Part shown: positions 8,383 through 17,391 of the stretch, piece by piece
Layout of the letters: each line of letters begins with the position of its first letter
How positions within the stretch are numbered: position 1 is the stretch's first letter
NCBI GenBank assembly: GCA_964642235.1
Contig: CAZXOP010000013.1
Location: 1-25,455, forward strand
DNA from: CAYSND01 sp964642235
GTDB taxonomy: Bacteria; Bacteroidota; Bacteroidia; Bacteroidales; UBA932
DNA length: 25,455 bases
Direction of reading: 5' to 3'
Notes under the pieces: generated by a model
What the model was told of the DNA's origin: nothing
The model's database searches: none
What the model saw: only the letters and a program-made list of their open reading frames with translations
Program-made: the position numbers and the translations under genes

Positions 8383-9470
8383 TTCACATCGTACTCGGTA
8401 AAGCCAACCCTGACAGACTAAATGGAGTAAATAAAGTGGTTTATCAATTAGCTACAAATCAAGCTCTTTCAGGTAGAAATGTGGCCGTATGGGGGATAAC
8501 CACTAATCCTGTTAAGAATTATGGGGATAGGGCATTTAAGACCACACTATTTAAAGCCCACAGAAACCCTTTTAGTATCGACTCCAAACTAAAAAAGGCC
8601 TTGATAGAGAAAAAAGAGGGGAGAGTATTTCATCTTCATGGGGGGTGGATTCCGGTTTTCTACTCAATATCTCTTCTGCTTGTCAAGAATAACATTCCTT
8701 TCGTTTTTACCCCTCACGGCGCATACAATATAATCGCTATGAAAAAGAGTGGGAGGTATAAAAAAATCTATTTTAAGCTTTTTGAAAGGAAATTGCTTTC
8801 CGGTGCCAAAAAAATACACTCTCTCGGAGAGAGCGAAGTGGAGGGTTTACTCTCTATATTTCCAAACAATAAATCCTTTCTACTCCCTTATGGCTTTGAC
8901 TCATTGGATATTAATTATAAGCATGTCCCAAACAAAGAGAAGTTTGTAGTCGGTTATATGGGACGTATTGACATTCATACTAAGGGACTTGATTGGCTGA
9001 TAGAGGCTTTTTCCATTTTCGAGAAGAGGGTAAGTGCATCAGAACTCTGGATACTTGGCGATGGGGGGGAGAGTGAGAAATTCGATGCAATGGTCAAAGA
9101 GGCTCAGATAAAAAATATCGTCAGATGGGGTAATGTGTTTGATGATGAAAAGTTCAGACTATTGTCCCAAATGGATGTTTTCGTCCTGTTATCGAGAAAT
9201 GAAGGGTTGCCATCAGCATTGATAGAGGCTGCATCAGTTGCCGTCCCTTTGGTGGTGAGTCGGGCAACTAATTTTGGAACTTACATTACTGAGGCTAATG
9301 CAGGGATCTCTATTGATAAATTAGATGTAAATAATGTGGTTGAAGCTTTATTTAAAGTTAAAGAGATTAATGCTCAGAATAATTTAATGGGTAATAATGG
9401 AAAAAAAATGGTTGAGGAGTTATTTAGTTGGAGTAACTTGATTGAACGTTTTGATTTACTATATGAGTGA
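8373..9470 (+). CDS. GT4-type glycosyltransferase
   Basis: A 365-residue GT-B-fold glycosyltransferase. The N-terminal half has 'GVNKVVYQLA' near residue 20 and 'FTPHGAYN' at about 110. The C-terminal half has 'VGYMGRIDIHTKGLDWLIEAF' and the family EX7E motif in 'NEGLPSALIEAASVAVPLVVS'. It would add one sugar to the growing lipid-linked repeat unit at the inner face of the membrane; donor and linkage cannot be read from sequence. It overlaps the flippase gene by 10 nt, and its last codons overlap the start of the polymerase gene. Confidence 0.88.
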   Translation: MEIIHIVLGKANPDRLNGVNKVVYQLATNQALSGRNVAVWGITTNPVKNYGDRAFKTTLFKAHRNPFSIDSKLKKALIEKKEGRVFHLHGGWIPVFYSISLLLVKNNIPFVFTPHGAYNIIAMKKSGRYKKIYFKLFERKLLSGAKKIHSLGESEVEGLLSIFPNNKSFLLPYGFDSLDINYKHVPNKEKFVVGYMGRIDIHTKGLDWLIEAFSIFEKRVSASELWILGDGGESEKFDAMVKEAQIKNIVRWGNVFDDEKFRLLSQMDVFVLLSRNEGLPSALIEAASVAVPLVVSRATNFGTYITEANAGISIDKLDVNNVVEALFKVKEINAQNNLMGNNGKKMVEELFSWSNLIERFDLLYE

Positions 9471-10761
9471 GGAGAAGTTTATAAAGAGTATAAACTGGCA
9501 GCTCTTTTTGGCTTTACTCTTGATGGTTGCCTGTTTTTTCACTTGGAGTGAGAATGTCGCTATAACACGAGTCATTAAGGTGATTGGTCGTTTAGGGATG
9601 TTACTCGCTTCATGGATACTTTATAAGCGTATTATTAAATATGGAGCAGTTGACTCCTTAAAGTGGTTCCATCCGTTACCCTTAATACTTTATGGTGCCT
9701 ATCTATTATTAGGGTTAGCCTCCTTTCTATGGAGTAGCGATGTGGGGGTAAGTGCTCTCCAGTGGTTTATGACCTCTCAAACTTTAGTTTTTTGCTATTT
9801 CTTTATAAAATCTATATATCTCCTTGATTTTTACTTCCCTAATCACAATGTGCGTCTTTATAACCTTTTGGGTAACACCTGTTTTGCTCTCAATTTAGTC
9901 TTTGTTATAGGGATGTATGTGGCACCTGATGTTTTCTTTCGTATGACAATGGGAGGAGAGGAGGCAAGATTAGGTGGTTACATTATGAATCCCAATGAGT
10001 TGGGGATGTTGGCAGGGGTTGGAGTCGCCTCTCTTTTATTTGATTTGAGGCGGGGACATAAGAAGGTCTGGACGATAGTTAAGATAGTTGTTCTTTTTGT
10101 CTCTCTCTATTATACAGGATCCCGCTCCTCTTTAATCGGAGCGTTGTTGATTGTGGGGTTCTTTGCAATGTTGTCTGAGAATAAGAAAATAAAAATTGCC
10201 ATCCTTGCAGGGATGGTGGTGTTAGCTCCTTTTGCTATATATACTATGGTATTAAAGGGGGGAGATTCGAGTCGATTAGAAGAGGTAATGAGTATGACAG
10301 GACGACTCCCATTCTGGACAGCATTATTAAATGAGGGGTTACCACGTGAACCCTTATTGGGGTTTGGATTTATGCGTATTGACTATAAAGATTTCTTCCA
10401 AAGTGTACATACTTATCCGGGGAAAATGACACACAATACTTTTATGCAGGTATTGATGAATTTAGGGCTTATAGGGTTTGTAATAGTCCTATTTCAGGTC
10501 TTCTTTACTATCAAAACTATCCTTGAACAAGAAAAAGAGAAAAAATATATGTTAATAGCTATTTTCATCCCGATACTAATCAATTCTATGACAGAATTTG
10601 GTATATTTGGGGAAAATAATTACGGTATTCTTTTTTACCAATTAATAATAATGTATATCTCTTTTAAGCAGTCTCCTATTTTGACCCCGGAGCAAAAGAT
10701 GTATATGAAAGTAAGGAGACCCCATTTTAATTTGGATTTATTATATAAAGATAAACAATAA
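9463..10761 (+). CDS. Wzy-like O-antigen polymerase / ligase family membrane protein
   Basis: A membrane protein of about 432 residues with roughly 10-12 hydrophobic segments and the Wzy_C signature: 'TGRLPFWTALLNEGL' followed by 'LLGFGF', then 'HNTFMQVLMNLGLIGF'. It also has 'GSRSSLIGALLI' and 'NPNELGM', common in this family. Given its place between Wzx and glycosyltransferase genes, polymerisation of repeat units in the periplasm is the likely job; a WaaL-type ligase cannot be excluded. I prefer ATG 9463 ('MSEEKF'), which overlaps the upstream stop by 8 nt, over TTG 9442. Confidence 0.83.
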   Translation: MSEEKFIKSINWQLFLALLLMVACFFTWSENVAITRVIKVIGRLGMLLASWILYKRIIKYGAVDSLKWFHPLPLILYGAYLLLGLASFLWSSDVGVSALQWFMTSQTLVFCYFFIKSIYLLDFYFPNHNVRLYNLLGNTCFALNLVFVIGMYVAPDVFFRMTMGGEEARLGGYIMNPNELGMLAGVGVASLLFDLRRGHKKVWTIVKIVVLFVSLYYTGSRSSLIGALLIVGFFAMLSENKKIKIAILAGMVVLAPFAIYTMVLKGGDSSRLEEVMSMTGRLPFWTALLNEGLPREPLLGFGFMRIDYKDFFQSVHTYPGKMTHNTFMQVLMNLGLIGFVIVLFQVFFTIKTILEQEKEKKYMLIAIFIPILINSMTEFGIFGENNYGILFYQLIIMYISFKQSPILTPEQKMYMKVRRPHFNLDLLYKDKQ

Positions 10762-10767
10762 GGGGCT

Positions 10768-13158
10768 ATGGATGAGATTCTTAAATTATTGAATTACAAC
10801 TTAGATTTTGACCTTACCTCCGGTGAGGTAGTCAAATTAATAGTTATAAATAACCCTGATGGTACCATTCGTTGGTTTATGCCTGCTAATGGTAGGAAGC
10901 CTTATTTCCTTAAATTCTATGCCATTACGGGGATTAAATCGAGACTCTTTTCAGCTTTTTCTAAATTGGTATTCCTATTTAGGTTACAAGGTTTCGTTTT
11001 CCCCACTAAAAGAGTGGGCTTCTCACCAATATCGACTCCCTTAGAAAATAATGCTCCCAAAGTCGATTTGTTATCTAATTCCGAATGGGCAGTTTTTACG
11101 GGCACTGTCGGCCCTAATAGAAAAGGGGTGCTTTTCTCCAAAGAGAAGGAGTCGGGCTATTTCTATAAAATAGCAACCACCCCCTCAGCAGAGGAACTTC
11201 TAAAAAATGAAGCAGCTGCGATGCTCCTATTGGATAGACTCTCCATTACCTCCTTCCACTCTCCATCTTATGACTATATAGATAGATCTTTGCTGAAACT
11301 CGAAGATGTCTCTATTAATGGGAAAAGGTCCGGCGGGTTTGAGAAATGCCATTATGAAGCACTCTCTGAATTGTACTCTAAAACTTCTCGCAGAGGGGTT
11401 TTTATGGAGAGCGAAATCTATAAAAAGAGTGAGGCGGTGTTAGCTAATCTATTGTCGAAAGGGAAGGAGCTAAAGGTTCCAAACTCCTTAGTTGATAAAA
11501 TGCTAACTCTAAGGGATAGTCTATATTCCGGAGAATCTTTGTCAGCTTTTTGCCATGGTGATTTTACTCAGTGGAATATGTTCCTTAATGGTGATAAACT
11601 CTCAATTTACGATTGGGAACTCTCAGAAAATGATATCCCTATCGGTTTTGACGCTTTCCACATGATTATTCAGGGTGGAATACTTGTCGATAGAAGGCCG
11701 TGGAAGGAGATTCGCTCCGTTATTGAGGAGAGGTTAATACCTCTTATCGAGAAGTGGGGAGGGGGTGTGGATTGGAAAGAATACTTGAAATATTACCTTT
11801 ATATAAATACAATAAAATATTTAGAAATTTATAATAATCAGGCTGACTGGCATATACAGATTAAATGGTTATTATCCACTTGGGATGAAGCTGTTACGGA
11901 TATGATTTCAGAGAGTACCTCACATAGGAGACTCCTTATCTCAGACATCTTTAATTTCCTTAAAGAGGAGCGTTATGCGACTCTTAAATTCCCTGATATA
12001 GAACCGGCAGAACTCCCTATTACTTCTGATATTGATATTGTAATGGATAAAGAGCTACAGGGTCGGACACTTCTTTTTATAGAAAACCATCCATTAGTTC
12101 GCTCAGTATATTATCACAAAAAATCATTTATGAAGAGTGCAACCATTATCCTCCGTGATGAATCAATTCTCTCTCTCGATCTGATTAATAAGTTAAAATG
12201 GAAGTGGTTAGTTATGCAGGAAGTTGATAAGGTGCTTGATAATGCCAAGGATAATTCGTTTGGTGTCAAACAGATGAACCAATCGGATACTGCACAATTC
12301 TTAAAATATTTTTATGGGTTAAATCAGAGTAGAGTTCCTGAGAAATATCACCATATACTCTCTCTCGAATATAGAGAGTTTTTATCTAAAGAAAAACCGA
12401 TAATTAAAAAAATACTTATGGAAGAGTTAAAACAACACCCCTCGAATAAAGGGGTCAATGGATTGGGAAACAATGGGGCATATTTAACAGATACACTAAA
12501 GGGGAGCCTTAGGAAAGGGGGGATAGTTATAACCTTCAGTGGTGTGGATGGAGCCGGTAAATCAACTATTATAGAGAATGTCAAGGGTGAAATTGATAAA
12601 CGATTCCGTAAAGAGGTGGTGGTTATTCGCCATCGCCCTTCACTATTACCGATTCTCTCTGCGTGGACCAAAGGGAAAGCAAAAGCTGAACAAGAGGCTG
12701 CAAGTCGCCTCCCTCGTCAGGGGACCAATAAAAGCAGTATTGGTTCTTTAATAAGGTTTGTCTATTACTATATCGATTATTTTATTGGACAGTTTGTTGT
12801 CTATTTCCGTTATACAGTGCGGGGCAAAGTGGTGTTGTATGATAGATACTATTTTGATTTTATAAATGATAGTAGAAGAAGCAATATCGATTTGTCTCCT
12901 AAGTTTGTTTATGCCTGGTATAAGCTTTTGATGCAGCCTCATCTTAATTTTTTCCTCTATGCCAAGCCGGAAGTAATACTAAAAAGGAAACAAGAGCTTG
13001 ATAAGGAGACTATAGAGGCACTGACTGACAAGTACTTGACTCTCTTTAACAAGCTCGGCGTAAAGAATAAGGAGCGATACTATTCGATAGAGAACAATGA
13101 TCTTCATGAGACTGTTGAATTTATTTTGAAACAAGTTAAAAGGAAATTATTTAAATGA
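10768..13158 (+). CDS. Three-domain protein: APH-like kinase, nucleotidyltransferase, thymidylate-kinase-like
   Basis: A 796-residue fusion. Residues about 100-370 look like an aminoglycoside/choline-kinase fold: Lys K134 in 'YFYKIA', Glu E148, catalytic loop 'HGDFTQWN' (H263, D265, N270) and metal-binding D282 in 'DWE'. Residues about 415-500 resemble a nucleotidyltransferase: 'SDIDIVMD' (D421, D423) with a likely third acid D471 in 'LSLDLI'. Residues 585-796 resemble thymidylate kinase: P-loop 'FSGVDGAGKST' with K598, then 'YDRYYFDF' (D692, R693). All three active sites look intact. The first 100 residues match nothing I know. It lies 6 nt after the polymerase gene, with AAGGGG before the ATG, and overlaps the acyltransferase gene by 4 nt. 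Substrates are unknown; context suggests phosphorylation or nucleotidyl activation of a sugar or polymer substituent. Confidence 0.8.
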   Translation: MDEILKLLNYNLDFDLTSGEVVKLIVINNPDGTIRWFMPANGRKPYFLKFYAITGIKSRLFSAFSKLVFLFRLQGFVFPTKRVGFSPISTPLENNAPKVDLLSNSEWAVFTGTVGPNRKGVLFSKEKESGYFYKIATTPSAEELLKNEAAAMLLLDRLSITSFHSPSYDYIDRSLLKLEDVSINGKRSGGFEKCHYEALSELYSKTSRRGVFMESEIYKKSEAVLANLLSKGKELKVPNSLVDKMLTLRDSLYSGESLSAFCHGDFTQWNMFLNGDKLSIYDWELSENDIPIGFDAFHMIIQGGILVDRRPWKEIRSVIEERLIPLIEKWGGGVDWKEYLKYYLYINTIKYLEIYNNQADWHIQIKWLLSTWDEAVTDMISESTSHRRLLISDIFNFLKEERYATLKFPDIEPAELPITSDIDIVMDKELQGRTLLFIENHPLVRSVYYHKKSFMKSATIILRDESILSLDLINKLKWKWLVMQEVDKVLDNAKDNSFGVKQMNQSDTAQFLKYFYGLNQSRVPEKYHHILSLEYREFLSKEKPIIKKILMEELKQHPSNKGVNGLGNNGAYLTDTLKGSLRKGGIVITFSGVDGAGKSTIIENVKGEIDKRFRKEVVVIRHRPSLLPILSAWTKGKAKAEQEAASRLPRQGTNKSSIGSLIRFVYYYIDYFIGQFVVYFRYTVRGKVVLYDRYYFDFINDSRRSNIDLSPKFVYAWYKLLMQPHLNFFLYAKPEVILKRKQELDKETIEALTDKYLTLFNKLGVKNKERYYSIENNDLHETVEFILKQVKRKLFK

Positions 13159-13844
13159 AAGCACTAATTGAGAAAGTAATTCGCTTGCGAAATCCCTTAT
13201 TTAAGTTCGATCCGGAACTTAATTCTGCCGCTTTTTGGGGATTTATATTTGGACAGGTGGGGGCAATTATCAGGGGTTGGAAGTTGCTGCTCCGTCTCCG
13301 TAATCCGAAGATGGCGATGTTGGGGAGGAGGGTTAAATTTTTCAATTTGCCAAAAATTAAATTTGGAAAATTTATGAAAATAGGGGACAATGTCTATATA
13401 AGTGGTTTAGGTTCTGAGGGGATCTCTTTTGGTGACAATGTAGGGATAGGGGCTCACAGTAGGGTGGTTGTCTCCACATCATTTAATAATTTGGGGAAGT
13501 ATATCAGAATCGGAAACAATGTCGGGATGGGGGAGTTTGCCTATTTAGGTGGAGCCGGAGGTTTAGAGATAGGGGATGATTGTATTATAGGACAATATTT
13601 TAGTTGTCACCCCGAAAATCATATATATGAAGATCTTAGCACTCCTATAAGGCATCAGGGGGTAAACAGGAAAGGGATTAAAATAGGAACCAACTGCTGG
13701 ATAGGGAGTAAGGTTACTATTTTAGATGGTGTGCAGATAGGAGAGGGGTCCATTATTGCTGCCGGTGCAGTTGTTACCTCCTCATTTCCGGAAAATAGTA
13801 TAATAGGTGGAGTCCCAGCAAAACTTATAAAAACAAGAGTATGA
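13155..13844 (+). CDS. Left-handed beta-helix (hexapeptide) acyltransferase
   Basis: A 229-residue protein with hexapeptide repeats from about residue 75: 'IKFGKFMKIGDNVYI', 'ISFGDNVGIGAHSRV', 'IRIGNNVGMGEFAYL', 'LEIGDDCIIGQ', then 'IKIGTNCWIGSKVTI' and the classic end 'SIIGGVPAKLIK'. A His-bearing loop ('CHPENHIYED') sits where O-acetyltransferases of the WbbJ/maltose-acetyltransferase group keep their catalytic His. It probably O- or N-acetylates a sugar of the repeat unit, using acetyl-CoA. Start ATG 13155 overlaps the previous stop as ATGA, and its own stop overlaps the next start in the same way. Confidence 0.85.
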   Translation: MKALIEKVIRLRNPLFKFDPELNSAAFWGFIFGQVGAIIRGWKLLLRLRNPKMAMLGRRVKFFNLPKIKFGKFMKIGDNVYISGLGSEGISFGDNVGIGAHSRVVVSTSFNNLGKYIRIGNNVGMGEFAYLGGAGGLEIGDDCIIGQYFSCHPENHIYEDLSTPIRHQGVNRKGIKIGTNCWIGSKVTILDGVQIGEGSIIAAGAVVTSSFPENSIIGGVPAKLIKTRV

Positions 13845-15088
13845 GAACAATATTAGTAAGTACTTATGCAGTAAATCCTTATAAGGGTTCCGAGGATGGG
13901 ATGGGGTGGAATTATATTAGCCAGGTCGCCAGATTTAACAGGGTAATTGCAGTGACACGTAAAAACAATAGGCCTCATATAGAATCTTTTATGAAGGAGT
14001 CTCCAAGTAAATTGTATGACAATATGGAGTTCCTTTATTTCGATACCCCATATTGGACCCGTTTCTGGAAGAAGGGGGGAAGGGGAGCGATGTTATATTA
14101 TTGGATGTGGCAGAGAGCACTTCCTTCGTTTATTCGGAAGCAGGGGAAAGAGTTTGACATTGTCCATAATCTTAACTTTCATAATGATTGGACCCCAAGC
14201 TACCTCTGGAAACTAAAGAAACCCTTTGTTTGGGGACCTGTGGGGCATCACCCCTTGATTCCCTCCCAATTTTTGAAACCGTACAGCATCAAATATTTAA
14301 TTAAAGATAGGGCAACCTGGTTAGTGAAGCTCTTTTTCTGGAACTTATCATTTGCCTTAAGAAGTACGGTAAAACATTCCGATATGATATGGTGTATGAA
14401 CTCATCTGTTCCACCCGCTCTCAAATTGACCACTGAGCGTCATATTATTGGACCCTCAATTGCAAGTGAAAATGTTGAGTGGTTGCCATTAAAGGAGAGA
14501 GAGGGGGAGAAGTTCACTCTCCTCTCTGCGGGTAGATTAGTACCACTGAAGGGTTTTGACCTCACGATTCTCTCATTTGCAGAATTTGTCAACAAACTCC
14601 CCATTGCGGAGCGGAAACAGTGTGAGTTAATCATTGTAGGAAAGGGTCCCGAAGAGGGGTATTACCAGCAACTGACTAAGGAGAGTGGGGTTTCGGAGTA
14701 CGTAAGGTTTATCCCTTGGATAGAGAGGAGCGAATTGATGAAAATCTTTAAAACCTCCACCATTTTCCTTTTTCCCTCCCATGAAGGGGCAGGTATGGTG
14801 GTGCCTGAGGCACTCTCTTATGGGCTCCCTGTGATCTGCTTAGACAATATCGGACCTGGGGAGTTTATAACACCCGAGAGTGGTTTCAAGGCTCCGGTAG
14901 GGACAATAAAAGAGACTATCGCATCGCTCTCTTCGTACATTGAAAAACTATTCCATGACAGGGAGTTATTGGAAAAAATGAGCTTCGGAGCGCGTAAGCA
15001 CTTTGAAAATAAATTTGACTGGAGCAGGAGAGGGGAGATTCTTAATGAAATTTATACAGAAATAGCCAAAGGTGGTGATAAAAAATAA
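13841..15088 (+). CDS. GT4-type glycosyltransferase
   Basis: A 415-residue glycosyltransferase with 'NPYKGSEDGMGWNY' near the N-terminus, a motif of a GT4 subgroup, and 'FVWGPVGHHPLIP' at about 130. The C-terminal donor domain has 'LLSAGRLVPLKGFDLTI', 'VGKGPEEGYY' and the EX7E motif in 'HEGAGMVVPEALSYGLPVI'. It should add a sugar to the lipid-linked repeat unit; specificity is unknown. The ATGA overlap with the acyltransferase gene suggests coupled translation. Confidence 0.88.
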   Translation: MRTILVSTYAVNPYKGSEDGMGWNYISQVARFNRVIAVTRKNNRPHIESFMKESPSKLYDNMEFLYFDTPYWTRFWKKGGRGAMLYYWMWQRALPSFIRKQGKEFDIVHNLNFHNDWTPSYLWKLKKPFVWGPVGHHPLIPSQFLKPYSIKYLIKDRATWLVKLFFWNLSFALRSTVKHSDMIWCMNSSVPPALKLTTERHIIGPSIASENVEWLPLKEREGEKFTLLSAGRLVPLKGFDLTILSFAEFVNKLPIAERKQCELIIVGKGPEEGYYQQLTKESGVSEYVRFIPWIERSELMKIFKTSTIFLFPSHEGAGMVVPEALSYGLPVICLDNIGPGEFITPESGFKAPVGTIKETIASLSSYIEKLFHDRELLEKMSFGARKHFENKFDWSRRGEILNEIYTEIAKGGDKK

Positions 15089-15092
15089 GCGT

Positions 15093-16169
15093 ATGAGAGT
15101 TTATGCATTTCATCTATTGAATGATTATAGTGGCAGTCCGAAAGTTTTGGGGCAGCTCTGTCGTGCTTGGGTGAATAACGATCTGGAGGTACATCTGACT
15201 TCGAGTTTTAGTCGAAAGGGGTTTTTGTCTGATATTGAGGGGGTGAGGTATCATAACGCTTGGTATCGTTTTTACTCCAATAAACTACTTCGTCTATTTG
15301 CCCTTACTTTTAGTCAGTTAGCAGTAATGATTAAATTTCTCTTTATTCTAAAGAGAGAGGATATTGTCTATGTGAACACAGTGCTCCCATTTGGTGCAGC
15401 GTTAGCAGGGAGGTTAGTAGGTTGCAGGGTTATATATCATTTACACGAAACAATAGTTAATCCCCCTATCCTCAAAAAATTCCTCTTTGGGATTATAGCT
15501 AAATCTGCTGATGATCTTATTTTTGTCTCGAAATATGTGGCAGATAATGTGAGTATTACCTCTTCTACACGCCGTTTTATTCTTTACAATGCCATCGAAG
15601 ATACTTTTGTGGAGAAAGCCTTAATTTTAGGGAGGAAAGATGTGGTAGAGAGAAATATATTAATGGTCTGCTCCTTAAAGGTGTATAAGGGGGTACTTCA
15701 ATTTATGGAGTTGGCAAAGTTAAACCCTGAGTTTAAGTTCAGATTAGTACTTAACTCTTCAAGAGAGGAGATTGATTCTTTTTTTGAAGAGGGGTCTATC
15801 CCTTCAAATGTTGAGGTATTCGATACTCAGACTGAACTATCAGGATTCTATCATTGGGCAGACCTACTTCTTAACCTCTCCCGTCCCGACGGGTGGATTG
15901 AGACCTTCGGACTAACTGTAATAGAGGCGATGGCTTATGGAATCCCCTCTATTGTCCCTCCGGTAGGGGGTATAGCAGAGTTGGTAGATGATGGGGTAAA
16001 CGGATATAAAGTCGATTCGAGGGATATACCTAAACTAGACCTTACTTTAAAATCTGCATTTTCAAGTGAGGCACACTACAGACATTTAGCACAGAATGCA
16101 TTCGAAAGTGTGCAATTATATAGAGAGACATCTTTTATTAAACAAAATTTAGAAATACTAAAACGATGA
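15093..16169 (+). CDS. GT4-type glycosyltransferase
   Basis: A 358-residue GT-B glycosyltransferase. The N-terminal half has 'HLLNDYSGSPKVLGQLC' and 'VIYHLHETIVNP'. The C-terminal half has 'ILMVCSLKVYKGVLQFMELA' and the EX7E region 'ETFGLTVIEAMAYGIPSIV' followed by 'GGIAELVDDGVNGY'. I take ATG 15093, 4 nt after the upstream stop, over GTG 15072, because the shorter form begins with the expected first beta strand 'MRVYAFHLL'. It overlaps the next gene by 4 nt. Confidence 0.87.
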   Translation: MRVYAFHLLNDYSGSPKVLGQLCRAWVNNDLEVHLTSSFSRKGFLSDIEGVRYHNAWYRFYSNKLLRLFALTFSQLAVMIKFLFILKREDIVYVNTVLPFGAALAGRLVGCRVIYHLHETIVNPPILKKFLFGIIAKSADDLIFVSKYVADNVSITSSTRRFILYNAIEDTFVEKALILGRKDVVERNILMVCSLKVYKGVLQFMELAKLNPEFKFRLVLNSSREEIDSFFEEGSIPSNVEVFDTQTELSGFYHWADLLLNLSRPDGWIETFGLTVIEAMAYGIPSIVPPVGGIAELVDDGVNGYKVDSRDIPKLDLTLKSAFSSEAHYRHLAQNAFESVQLYRETSFIKQNLEILKR

Positions 16170-17386
16170 AAGCCAAAAGAAAGAAGAGGGTAGCTATTAT
16201 AGGTACGGTTGGAATCCCCGCTAAATATGGGGGTTTCGAGACTCTTGCAGAGCATTTAGTCGATAATCTCAATGAAGTTTACGACTTTTCGATTTATTGT
16301 TCCGGAAAGAAGTATCCGAAGGAGAAAAGAATGAAAATGTATAAAGGAACGAAACTTATCTATCTCCCCTTAGATGCCAATGGAATGCAGAGTATATTTT
16401 ACGATACACTCTCTATTTTCCACGCACTCTTTAAGAGTGATGTACTCTTGATTTTAGGTGTTCCCGGAGCTTGGGTATTGCCCTTTATCCGTAAGTTTAC
16501 GAATAAACGCATTGTCATTTCTATTGATGGAGTGGAGTGGAAACGAGATAAGTGGAATATTCTTGCAAAGTGGTATCTCTTCTGGGCAGAGGGTTTAACA
16601 GTAAAGTATTCACACATCGATATTGCTGATAATGAGGCAATCCAGGATTATACTGCAAGTCGATACGGCTCACTTAGTAGGATTATAGAGTATGGGGCTG
16701 ACCATACTATGAAGGTGGGGATAGAGCCAAAAGATATCGAAGAGCTCCCATTCCTTTCAGGAGATTATGCTTTTAAGGTCTGTCGAATCGAGCCTGAAAA
16801 CAATGTTCATGTTGTGCTTAGAGCCTTCTCTAAATTGCCCGAGAAGAGATTGGTGATGGTGGGGAATTGGTCAAATAGTGAGTATGGTGCCGGTTTGTAT
16901 GAGGAGTTTCAAAAATTTCCAAATATTACCCTGCTTAAACCTATTTATGATCAGAGAAAACTCGATGTTATAAGGGGGAATGCAAAACTCTATATTCACG
17001 GACACTCTGCCGGTGGTACTAATCCCTCATTGGTGGAGGCGATGTATTTGGGACTCCCTATTATGACTTATGGTGTCTCTTACAATAAAGTAACGACTGA
17101 AAACAGAGCGCTCTATTTCAAAAGTGAGGAGGGGTTAATAGAGTTAGTTAATAAAACCACACCAAATGAGCTGATAGAGCTTGGACTAACTATGAAAGGT
17201 ATTGCTGACAGACGCTATGTCTGGAAACTAATTGCAGATAAATATGACTTTTTAATTCAGGAATCATTTAAGGTTAAACGTAAACGAGATGTTCATTCAC
17301 GAATGTCAAATATAGACTCTCAGAGATTAATGGATCTTGATTTGGGACATCTGAAGAATACTGAAGAAATTTACTCTAAACGATAA
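16166..17386 (+). CDS. DUF1972 / rhamnosyltransferase-type glycosyltransferase
   Basis: A 406-residue glycosyltransferase that starts with the signature of the DUF1972 group, 'RVAIIGTVGIPAKYGGFETL', found in many rhamnosyl- and related transferases of exopolysaccharide loci. Further motifs are 'SIDGVEWKRDKW' at about 115 and, in the donor domain, 'HGHSAGGTNPSLVEAMYLGLPIM'. Transfer of the second sugar, close to the lipid end, is common for this group but is only an inference here. Its ATG overlaps the preceding stop (ATGA), and the gene for the initiating transferase follows after 5 nt. Confidence 0.87.
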   Translation: MKAKRKKRVAIIGTVGIPAKYGGFETLAEHLVDNLNEVYDFSIYCSGKKYPKEKRMKMYKGTKLIYLPLDANGMQSIFYDTLSIFHALFKSDVLLILGVPGAWVLPFIRKFTNKRIVISIDGVEWKRDKWNILAKWYLFWAEGLTVKYSHIDIADNEAIQDYTASRYGSLSRIIEYGADHTMKVGIEPKDIEELPFLSGDYAFKVCRIEPENNVHVVLRAFSKLPEKRLVMVGNWSNSEYGAGLYEEFQKFPNITLLKPIYDQRKLDVIRGNAKLYIHGHSAGGTNPSLVEAMYLGLPIMTYGVSYNKVTTENRALYFKSEEGLIELVNKTTPNELIELGLTMKGIADRRYVWKLIADKYDFLIQESFKVKRKRDVHSRMSNIDSQRLMDLDLGHLKNTEEIYSKR

Positions 17387-17391
17387 TTATT

